Shown here: piece by piece, positions 11,752 through 22,128 of the stretch | Layout of the letters: each line of letters opens with the position of its first letter | How positions within the stretch are numbered: the first letter of the stretch is position 1 | Assembly (NCBI RefSeq): GCF_901709675.1 | Contig: NC_051099.1 | Location: 1 to 64,000 of the forward strand | Reading direction: 5' to 3' | Origin: Syngnathus acus | Taxonomy: Eukaryota > Chordata > Actinopteri > Syngnathiformes > Syngnathidae | Length of the DNA: 64,000 nt | The notes under the pieces: model-generated | What the model was told of the DNA's origin: nothing | The model's database searches: none | The model's input: the letters and a program-made list of their open reading frames with translations, nothing else | Made by a program: the position numbers and the translations under genes

Positions 11752-13730
11752 GTTGTGCTTGATTTGGTCCCCCCGTGAGATTTTGTTCCCCCTGCCGCGG
11801 GAGCGCGCACGCCTTATTTGGAAAGCGAAAAACCCATGTCGTACGGCGTCAGCACTACGTTGTTTTCAATAAAAACATGAAGACCTCACGTTTGCGTCAG
11901 TCAATTTTAATTTTCATAAAGGATTATTCTCATTTGATGTCTTTAAATTCATCCGCGTTGTGCCATTGAAGCGGGGTGCATTCAAAGACCAGTCGTACAG
12001 TCGGAACACTCATTCCCTTCACCAAAAAGCAACAATATAATTAAGTGATCTCTTTGCATAAACCTCGATGCAAAGAAACGCCTCTTTTTGGGTACAGGCT
12101 ACAAGGAGTATATATTACAAATACTTAATTGTGATCATTCATCCATCCATCCATCCATCCATTTTATACCTCAGGTATTTTCAAAGCAAATTAATATTGT
12201 TGCATTTATTAATTTGGTTTAAGATGACAGCGCAATATAATTAAAAGCTGACACTGTAGCAATGTCAAACGTGTTCATTTAAGAAAAAGCCACACACGTT
12301 TTGTGATCAAATCTTTCAGAACGAGAATGATTTGAGTGAATTGATTTGAATGAATAATTGAGAAGAGATTTCAGTTCTGAAGGCTCCTTTTGTCCCAAGC
12401 AAAGTGACAGATTTTGGGGAGGGGGGATAAAAATAGTAAGGAACTCTATAAAAATGTCAAGCCGTGAGGATATGTCTCTCCCCCCCCCCCCCCCCCCCTT
12501 TATTTTGAGAACGGTGAGTGCTGGACTGCAGCTGTTTTTTTTTCTGTCTTCCTGGGGGTCTGTTCAGGTTGTGTGAAAATTTTGAACAGGTTCCCTCATT
12601 CCTAGGCCAAATTACAGGGCTGGAACAAATCCTCACAGCTGCCCCGTGAGGATATGTTCCCCCCCCCCTTATTTTGAGAACGGTGAGTGACGGTGAGTGA
12701 AAAAACGCTGGAGTCCAGCACTCACCGTTCTCAAAATAAGGGGGGGGGGGGGGGGGGGGGGGGGGGAGAGACATCCTCACCGGGCAGCTGTGAGGATGTG
12801 TCCCCCCCTGTAATTTGGCCTAGGAATGAGGGAACATGTTCAAATTTTTCACACAACCTGAACAGACCCCCAGGAAGACAGAAAAAAAAACATCTGGAGT
12901 CCAGCACTCACCGTTCTCAAAATAAGGGGGGGGGGGGGGGGGGGTACATATCCTCACGGCTTGACATTTTTATAGAATTCCTGTTACAATTTTTATCCCC
13001 CCTCCCCACCATCTGTCACTTTGCTTGGGACAAAAGGAGCCTTCAGAACTGAAATCTCTTCTCAATTATTCATTCAAATCAATTCACTCAAATCATTCTC
13101 GTTCTGAAAGATTTGATCACAAAACGTGTGTGGCTTTTTCTTAAATGAACACGTTTGACATTGCTACAGTGTCAGCTTTTAATTATATTGCGCTGTCATT
13201 TTAAAGCAAATTAATGAATGCAACAATATTAATTTGCTTTGAAAACACCTGAGGAATAAAATGGATGGATGGATGGATGGATGAATGATGATCACAATTA
13301 AGTATTTGTAATATATACTCCTTGTAGCCTGTACCCAAAAAGAGGCGTTTCTTTGCATCGAGGTTTATGCAGAGATCACTTAATTATATTGTTGCTTTTT
13401 GGTGAAGTGAATGAGTGTTCCGTCTGTACGACTGGTCTTTGAATGCACCCCGCTTCAATGGCACAACGCGGATGAATTTAAAGACATCAAATGAGAATAA
13501 TCCTTTATGAAAATTAAAATTGACTGACGCAAACGTGAGTTCTTCATGTTTTTATTGAAAACAACGTAGTGCTGACGCCGTACGACATCGGTTTTTCGCT
13601 TTCCAAATAAGGCGTGCGCGCTCCCGCGGCAGGGGGAACAAAATTTCACGGGGGAACCAAATCAAGCACAACAACGGTACACAGTAAAAATAAATGTGGC
13701 TCTTAGTCTCTGACTGGTTGGCCACCCCTG
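11752..13730. mobile_element. Large foldback (inverted-repeat) element with hAT-like end
   Basis: Two arms of about 950 bp are near-perfect reverse complements around a centre near 12710. The sequence from TTGTGCTTGATTTGG at 11760 reappears inverted at about 13660, and the arms can be followed through the CCATCCATCC/GGATGGATGG tracts, AATTATATTG, and the poly-C/poly-G runs at 12480 and 12740. The right side continues for about 60 bp into AGTCTCTGACTGGTTGGCCACCCCTG, ending at 13730. Read inverted this begins CAGGGGTGGCCAACC, the kind of terminus seen in hAT elements. The left arm lacks this outer piece and abuts the broken LINE. No transposase is visible. Confidence 0.8.
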
Positions 13731-13829
13731 AGCTAGGGTTAGCTACTCAGCTACACATTGCTATTACACAGTGAACGCTAGCTACATCGACAACTTTAGT
13801 CAAACTACACAAACGTAAATCTCTAAACG

Positions 13830-14480
13830 CAATGAGTTGTATTTACCTTGTACGCTCTAGACGGTCCAGTTGCAAGCAGAAAATAAAGATATTTCTGTTG
13901 ATAATCGTCGTGTTTGTATCCGCTGTCTCGCTCACGGCAATCCGCGCCCACAGATTTGAATCTTGGCGGGATTTCCGCCTATCGACGTCATTGGCGCGGC
14001 ACATGACTGCGACGTAATACCCGCTTATCTGAAACGGTAAAGTTAAAAGTAGAGTTAAATAAAGTTTTCTTTTTTAATCAACGCAATAATTTACAAACGT
14101 TGACCAGGGAGAATCGTCAAAATTCGGCGTCTGTGGCTGGCAGCAGACGCCGAGTTCGACGTCCCCCCCGGCACACTCACTCGCTTTTCAGGGCTACACA
14201 AGTACTTCTTTTTAAAAACAATGAGTTGTATTTACCATGTACGCTCTAGACGGTCCAGTTGCAAGCAGAAAATAAAAACATTTCGCTTGTTAGTCGTCGC
14301 TGTGTCTCGTTGCTCGGAATTGCCGCCTTCCTACAGCCTGTTGCGAGCCGCGCCCTCGGATTTGAATTTTGGCGGAAGTTCCGCCCATCGACGTCACGTC
14401 CGCGTCACGTGACCACGACGTGGCAGACGGCATATAGCAACCGCCGTTTTGTTTAGTATACTTACAGTTGTTATGCATTG
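13830..14480. repeat. Direct duplication of a ~200-bp segment
   Basis: The stretch starting AATGAGTTGTATTTACC at 13831 recurs at 14220 with few changes (CTCTAGACGGTCCAGTTGCA, then CAAGCAGAAAATAAA). Both copies continue for about 180 bp of GC-rich sequence holding GATTTGAATYTTGGCGGRA and CCGCC(C/T)ATCGACGTCA. Both contain CG-rich CRE-like sites, suggesting a duplicated promoter or 5' exon. I could not tie it to a gene. Confidence 0.6.
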
Positions 14481-14641
14481 ACATAACGGTGCGGACTCAA
14501 AAAAGATTTAAATAAATTAAATAATTCTTCTGCCCACTCCCTTTTAAACAAATTAACTCTGAACGTGACCGGGACGTGGAAATGACGTCTAACAGCAATC
14601 GCTGTTTTATTTAGTAAACTTACTCTTCTTCTCGCCGCTAT

Positions 14642-14710
14642 AATGGCGCACTAGTTAGGTCGTCCGCTTTACAAGCTTTATGTTGCGGGTTCGATACCGA
14701 TTTTAGCACT
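14642..14710 (+). repeat. tRNA-like sequence (degenerate tRNA or SINE head), copy 1
   Basis: ATGGCGCACTAGTTAGGTCG resembles a tRNA A-box region and GCGGGTTCGATACCG a B box, with spacing as in a tRNA (about 35 bp). The acceptor stem does not pair properly, so a functional tRNA is unlikely. A second related copy lies about 225 bp downstream. Confidence 0.45.
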
Positions 14711-14867
14711 TTTTTTTTCTCCCTTGTCTGTATGTATATACCTTAATGTGACTTTTATTGTTATATCTTATCTCAGGGTTTATTCAGACGAGAAAAGTAT
14801 TTTAGTCCGCGTTTGATCCGGACCAAAAGCCGTTTTATTTTGTAAACTTGTAATCATTCGCGTGGAC

Positions 14868-14935
14868 ATAATGGCGCACTAGTAAACACGTCCGCTTACT
14901 AAGCATGACGTTGCGGATTCGACGCCGCTCACAAC
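14868..14935 (+). repeat. tRNA-like sequence, copy 2
   Basis: ATGGCGCACTAGTAAACACG followed by GTTGCGGATTCGACGCC repeats the A-box/B-box layout of the copy at 14642 with more changes. It is probably a diverged tRNA-derived repeat rather than a working tRNA. Confidence 0.4.
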
Positions 14936-15282
14936 ATCTCTGTTTCATTTTTCCGCAAGTACCAGAAACGTGTTTAAAAATACAGTGAAGTGCTACAGTC
15001 TTACCTTTCAAAGACACATTTGAATGCATTGGCAGATTTGTCTCATTCAAAATTTTTGTAAGAAAACGACACAGAATTAGGAGGAAATAGACCCGAGAAA
15101 CTGGGACTTTATTATATTGCAAGATACTAAAAGTAATCATTTCACATTCATATATAGAAAAAAAACTGCAACTGTAATTCCGTTTTCATTTGACGTGCAG
15201 CTGAGTCTCCCCACCACCAGGAGACAACACCGAGCCGTCACTTTGCCACGTCAACTTTAACCCCGGAAACACTTACGACTGT

Positions 15283-15318
15283 CTTTTCTCGCTGGAATTC
15301 GAGGAGTGAAAGGCGGAG
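15283..15318 (+). promoter_or_regulatory. rps14: rps14 start region, 5' TOP tract and non-coding exon 1
   Basis: CTTTTCTC at 15283-15290 is a terminal oligopyrimidine (TOP) start as in vertebrate ribosomal protein genes, which couples translation to mTOR signalling. An ETS-like CCGGAA lies just upstream (about 15263). A short non-coding exon ends at 15318 before GTGAGAG. The next exon begins at 15891 after TTGTGGCTAG, five bases before the ATG. Confidence 0.7.
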
Positions 15319-15868
15319 GTGAGAGCTCGTCTCTTTGTCCATCCGTCCCAATCTAATTTATTTGAGTCCATCGGCACTTTGTTTGGCATCGTGTTGACTT
15401 AATCTTACTCTGTCTCTCTTGACGGCCAAAAATTGTTGCCGCGGGCGTGCTCATTTACAAGCTTGGACGCCTTCCCCGTTTGGCCGTCGCGTTGATATTG
15501 TTCGCTCGCGGCTTTTTCAAATAGACTAAAAGCCGCTCGGTTGTTTGTCTTTAAGGTGACATAAGATAATTACATTTGGGTTAGGCGTTTGAAATTCGAT
15601 GCAGGCTTTGTTTTTATTATTTGCATCTGTAGCCTTCTGAAAGCTGACTCTAGTGGGGCTGGCTCCAGAGTCTAACAGCATTACAAGATGACCGTCGACG
15701 TCATGCGTCCCACAATGCAAAGCACCGAACAAAAACAAAGCTGCTTCTTTGGAGAGTACCAAACCATCGGGAGAGCTTTTGAATAGAGATTAGATTCTTA
15801 CGACCATTTCTCTCCGGACGATCGCCAGGATGCGCGACGTCACCGAATCGCAATTTTCGAATGTATGA

Positions 15869-16724
<856 letters not shown>

Positions 16725-16763
16725 TAGCAAATGAGTGGGCTCGCTCACTTTGTGGGCGGGAGT

Positions 16764-16769
16764 TTTATT
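16764..16769 (-). terminator. chm: chm poly(A) signal
   Basis: AATAAA on the minus strand, about 70 bp past the chm stop codon. Together with the rps14 signal it defines a tail-to-tail gene pair with well under 100 bp between the likely cleavage sites. Confidence 0.75.
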
Positions 16770-16836
16770 TCTTTCAGCCAAACACAAATAGAAATGGAGG
16801 AAAGCATTTTGCCCCATTAAGCGTGGCGGGTCCAAA

Positions 16837-19800
16837 TCAATACTGCACATTTTGGGCCCGAAGTGGCGGCTGCAGCTCTTGGAGTTCGGCGGGCTCCTCA
16901 GCGTCGTAGAGGATGTCTTCGGGATTGGGCGCGGGGGGACAGAAATCCTGGTCGGGGACGATCTTGTGGAAGATAACCTCGGCCTAACCACAAAGTATTA
17001 GTCCGCATTTCGGTTTTGCCCAAAGAGTGCTTTCATTTAGCTTTCTTACAATTAAAAACATTTCCAACTTCATTTAAATTATTACGTTTCAACCAATTTA
17101 AATATGACAAATGTATTCAAAAAATGAATCTTGCAAGCATCTACTTTGATAAATTACCCTCAATTGAGCAAAATGCTTTCATTTTATGGAATTAAGTGAC
17201 TGCGAAAGCACAACATTACGATAATCATAAAACTTGTCGTGGAATACTGCAAAAATTATGTTCCTTTTCTATTTATAAAACTCAATTAAGCAATTATTTC
17301 ATGACATGCTAAATGAGACAAACGTTTTACCTGCTTGATGGCATGCTCGTGACCCAGATCGGCATCCGGTCCCGAGCAAGTGTGAAGGTTAGACGGTAAC
17401 CGATCGCCATCCTCCACTTGGGTGCCAGTCTGGTCCATGTTGAAGTAGAAACACCACAGGATGCTGGGACGCGGGTTTTGCTCCGGTGACTGAGTGGTGT
17501 TGAACATGGCCGTCACTACGGGCGACAAGTCCTCGTAGGCGGAGCCCAGTAGTGATTGACAGGTGAGGTGGACTAAATCTGAGAAGGCACAGCACACAGG
17601 TTGGACTTACTTTTTTTTTTTACTTGTGGAGGAAAACGGACGCTCACATGTTTGCGGGGCGCACGTCATGGTGGACGGCGACAGCTCCACCATCCTCACA
17701 GCAGGAAGTCCCGTCTCCACCGGGGGGATGGTTACCAAGGAGACCTTTGTGCACGCGAGAGCACAACGCCATGTTAGTGCACTCGTTCGGCAAACTGCGA
17801 CGAGGTATTTGGCACACAGCGTGGGTGAGCGAGAGAGAGAGTGAGAGCGCGCGAGAGAGAGAGAAAGGGGGGGATCGTGTGACCTGATGCTGGTCGCCAG
17901 GCAGAATGGAGCGGTCGGTGATGAGGACGCCTCGAGAAATGGACCTGCATGGGGACACACAAGTTAAGATCAACATGTTCAATTTTAAGCAAGTAAACGA
18001 CAAGGACGTCATTTCCAAAAGTAGACAGGACTGCAAAAAGCTGTTTGCTTAGACTATCGAGTGAACATCAGCTGATGTGCTGCTCAAAGAAGATTTCTTT
18101 TTTTTTTTAAAAAGTGGAGGGGAGTGAAACCTGGTGGGCGTGGCCTCGCTCTTCAGCTGGGCAGGCAGGAAGCCATCTTCCAGCACAAAATGGCTAGCGG
18201 TGATTCGCTGGCCGCGGCCGTCAATCAGCGCAGTGCACCTGGAGCGGGACGAGCCTCATGAACAGAGATGGAAAAAGGACAAAAACCAAATACAAAAAAA
18301 AAAAAAAACACTCGGCCACAGCAGCAACATGCCAAGTCGCCAGAGGTGGGACTAACTACCTACCTGTTGGCGGTCTTGTCCAGCAGCAGGCAACTGATTG
18401 GATGCCTCAGGCAGTACACACCCCCAAACACAGCAGACATCCTGGAACGTCAAGCACACGGTGGTCAGACAGGCGCGGCGCCGCGCGCGCCCCTCCTCAG
18501 TCTGCCTTCCTTCCTCCCTCCCTCACCTGCAGAAGCACTGCGGGATCTCGCCCAGGCCGTACACGGGGAACAGGAAGGGGGTGTTGCCGTAGCGACCCAA
18601 ACAGCGCAGGAAGTGACGCGTGGAGGCCAGGCCGTCCCGGGTGGGCGTGTCCTCCGTCACCATGGCAATGGAGTGCAGGAGGAAGTGCTGCAGGTTGTCG
18701 CCCAGCTGCTGGTCGTGCAGGAACTCCGAATATGGGCGGGCGCTGTAAGCTAAGAGAGGACACGCTTGGAAAAGTGGTTTTTTTTTTTCCCTTAAATTGG
18801 CCGCTTTGACGCACCGCTTGGGCCAGTGGCGCGTGACGAGGCGTCCGCGCAAGCAAATGCGTGCGGCTCACCGCTTAGCTCTTCCTCCTTTTCCTCCAGA
18901 CAGGAAGCCAGGAAACGCATCAACTTCCTCTTTTCCACCATCGACAGCTGGCGACTGGCGAACACGTCGGCTCGGCTGCACGGCACCTGACCGACGACAA
19001 CCGCCATCCATTTGGCATTAGGACAGCGCCGTTCCAAGTGTTCAAAGACGACGACGCACCTGCTCCACGTTGCCGTGGCGATACGTGAGGATCCTGGTGA
19101 CGTTCTTGAATTCGGCATAACGACTGACGTTTGATTTGATGAGCAGGTCCACCAATGAGCCGCGCGCGTACATCAACTGAAGAAAAAAAAGTCAAGGGTA
19201 GAGACGATGGTCAAGAATCCGTCTCGATAAGCGAGTATTACGAATGGCGTAAAGTACAGATTGTTACGACATTACCGCGGCAGTGCTAGGGAGGCTTTGA
19301 CACGGTTGGGTGCGGTTTCAAAGTTGTCGTTTTTTGGTTTTTTTTGGCCCCCTGAAGCTACAATGTGTGGACTTGCAAAGTCCATCTTGACATTTGTTCT
19401 CCTTCTCTGGATATTTGTGGGGAAAGCAAGACATTTACCTTGGAGACGAGGTCAATGTTGAACCTCCGTCCTTCTTTGAGCAGGTCGGCGTAGGTCATCT
19501 TCTTCCTCTTGACCTCCGATTGGCCGGCTGTCTCCGACTCTGCCGTTTGTGTGTTTGGGCCCTGTGATGAGATTAAAACTTGTGACGTTCAGGTCACCTG
19601 ACAGCGGCTGCTAAGCATTGCGGTCGCCTTACTTCCTCCACCTCTTCTTCTTGCTTTTGCTGCACGTCAGCAGTTGGCTCTGTCAACTCTGTGACAGCAA
19701 ACGTAAGGAAGCTGAAAACGATGACATTTCATGTTAGTCACGCAATTAACCTGCACACGAGTCTTCATCTTTCTGCGTTTGCCGCTCATCAGCCGTTTGC

Positions 19801-21289
19801 TCCGTCGACTCTGACAAACAAAAAAATAGAAATGTTGCATCTCGTTATTTTCAGGTTTTACCATTACAGCTGTGCAGCCAAATTAACCTGCACGTGGTTC
19901 TTCTGGTTTTTCTTCTTCTACGAAGCGTTCTACCTCTTCTTCCTCCTTCTTCTCCCCTTCCTGGTCCTGGTCATCTCCCTCGCTGGGTACAACGTCGACA
20001 AAATCCATCATGCCGATTTCAACAGCACCAAAGAAGAAACTTAAATCTATCATCGCGTCAAAGAAAGGCTGACCTGATAAAGCACAACACCTGCAAGTTC
20101 CTGATGGAGGAGAAGTCTGCATTTGACAGACAGATCGGCTCCTCCCGGTCTTGCACCAGACTGGACCAATCCTGTACCTCATCGTCCTGCAGCTGCTCCT
20201 GAAGGAGAAAAAAATACAACCCGGAACCCAAACACATGGGGTGAACTTTCCCGTGTATCGCAGCAAACAACCAACGAGGAAACGGCGAGGACTCACCTGA
20301 TGTTCCTTGAGCCACGTCAGCAAAGAGTTAAAAGTGAAGCTAGCCCACTTGGATGCGTAGTAACTCCTCCTAAAACGCGAGTGCAGATATCCTCTCAGCG
20401 TGCGTGTGAAGAGGTATAGGACATTTGTAAACTCACGTGTCCAGGTGAAGAACTCTTTGTCCCACTCGCGAACAAGCTGCCGCCACCACCGACTCCGTGA
20501 GACCTTGGACAACCGAACGGGAGGCCGCGATTAGAAAGCTTTGTGTCCAATTGTTTCGACCGCTCTAATTGGTTTTACTACTTTTCCAATTGGCGATATC
20601 AAGTTTTTAAAAAATACAAATTGAGAAGCTGGCATTGGACAAAACTTCGAGGACTTGGCCCAAATCCATGTGTCAGAATGATTGTGACGCTTCCAACAGA
20701 ACGTGATGTTGATTTCACAACAAGCTCGTTTTTGTCTCGAAGCCAGTGTTTCTGACAACGCACGAGCTAATACCGAGCGAGTCCAGCTGAAGGATCAGAC
20801 TTCAAATTGAATCTGTAGGTTTAGTCAATGCTTGAATATTGCATGAAATCCAGACTTTGCTGGGTGTCTGCTGGGACTAACAATTTGTCCCTTGCATTCA
20901 AAAACGGAGCCATCGTGACGTCACGGCGTGGAGTCAGCATCACAGCGCGGAGATGACATGACGAAATGTCCCGTCTACTGAAACTGTAGTTTCTGAAGAA
21001 AACTAAAATTAGGGTCCATAGACTCAACTACAAGTCACTGTCATTGGCGAGGTGACGAGCTTGTCCGCTAGCCACGATTATTGTAAGTGAACAGACTGTT
21101 AGCCATAAGCTAATGACGAGTTATTAGCTTATTTCAAAGACAAAACACAAATTGTGCCGTTTTCAAATCGCCACGCCACTTTGGTGACACGCGCACGCAC
21201 ACGGGACATCACTTTGAAAAGGTGTTGGAGCGTTTACCTGTGCCTACGATGACGACGTCGAAGTCAGACGGAAGATCTTCGGCAGCCAT
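16837..21289 (-). CDS. chm: Rab escort protein 1 (choroideremia protein)
   Basis: Seventeen exons read in frame to 633 codons (human REP-1 has 653). Exons, 5' to 3': 21238-21289, 20437-20503, 20297-20369, 20074-20198, 19888-20039, 19751-19810, 19633-19688, 19439-19561, 19060-19176, 18872-18986, 18527-18749, 18364-18441, 18131-18238, 17884-17944, 17648-17744, 17331-17578, 16837-16983. REP binds unprenylated Rab GTPases and presents them to geranylgeranyl transferase II. The N-terminal nucleotide-fold motif [14 protein letters not shown] and the [11 protein letters not shown] block are GDI/REP signatures. [18 protein letters not shown] and IPQCFCR mark the second conserved region, and the C-terminus carries [13 protein letters not shown]. 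Exons 5-7 encode a poorly conserved acidic linker, and exons 6 and 7 look duplicated. Introns are mostly 60-350 bp; intron 1 (20504-21237) is longest. It could be chml in name, but the multi-exon structure favours chm, since CHML is an intronless retrocopy in mammals. Confidence 0.96.
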
Positions 21290-21461
21290 CTTGCCGCATG
21301 CGCGCGCACACCCTTGTGCTCGATCCCGACACACAGCGGCAGCGTGCGCATGCCCAGTTCACGCGCATGTCCAAAAGACGTGCAATTCTGAGACGGAAGC
21401 TGTCCCGCAAAACTTCTATTGTTCATTTCGACACTTTCAAGTCATTTGTATTCACGTATAT

Positions 21462-21675
21462 CAGGGGTGGGCAATTCCGGTCCTCGAGGGCCGGTGTCCT
21501 GCATGTTTTCTATGTCACCCTTTTGCAACACACCTGATTCAAATGGTCAGATAATTAACAAGGTCTGCAGAAGCTGGATAACAATCCTGATCATTTGAAT
21601 CAGGTGTGTTGCAGCAAGGAGTCCTATAAAACATGCAGGACACCGGCCCTCGAGGACCGGAATTGCCCACCCCTG
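21462..21675. mobile_element. 214-bp non-autonomous hAT element
   Basis: Inverted termini start CAGGGGTGGGCAATTCCGGT and extend for about 47 bp with few mismatches. The element is flanked by a perfect 8-bp target duplication ACGTATAT (21454-21461 and 21676-21683). Eight-base duplications and CAGGGG termini are diagnostic of hAT transposons. It is too short for a transposase, so it is a MITE mobilised in trans. Confidence 0.95.
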
Positions 21676-21683
21676 ACGTATAT

Positions 21684-21800
21684 TGATTGATTGATTGAAT
21701 ATTTATTGATCCCCAGGGGTGGGGAAATTCAGGCCCCAGCAGTATCCATACCACAGAGTGGGTATACAAAAGACACACAGATGGCATGAGCGCAACTCAA
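21684..21800 (-). mobile_element. LINE 3' tail (Rex1-like), minus strand
   Basis: On the minus strand the segment reads GGGGATCAATAAATATTC and ends in a short (AATC)n repeat, the usual 3' end of fish Rex1/CR1-type LINEs, where a GATCAATAAA motif precedes a microsatellite tail. It is immediately next to the hAT element. No coding part of the LINE is recognisable. Confidence 0.55.
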
Positions 21801-22128
21801 TAGGCTCTCACAAGGCTGCCACACAACGGTGCCACAACGAAAGTCAGAAAGTGCTCAAGATAAAGGCCATCAAAGCAAAACAAAGCTAAAAGACAAAGAT
21901 AATCATTACTGAGATTCTTACACAAGTGGGTCACGTGATCCACAAGTACAGGTAAGAATTGAAAGCGTTCACAAGCGAGACACACAATCCAAAGAATCAA
22001 AATCCACCAAGTCACATAAGGTTTCTTTTTAATCAGATGAAATGGATTGCGTGTGCGCCTGTTTGAATAAAACCAACAAATTCTATTACTAATGCGATTC
22101 ATCAAACACAACAAGCCACGGACAAAGT

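Noticed and set aside
12457-13052. Open frames with poly-Pro and poly-Gly
   Set aside because: They read through C and G homopolymers in the inverted repeat; no conserved domain and present on both arms.
13455-13649. 64-codon frame present in both arms of the palindrome
   Set aside because: It is seen in both arms only because the arms are copies of one another; no family recognised, no start context or splice signals.
14642-14935. Two functional tRNA genes
   Set aside because: The A- and B-box-like motifs are present but acceptor stems do not pair, so degenerate tRNA-derived repeats are more likely.
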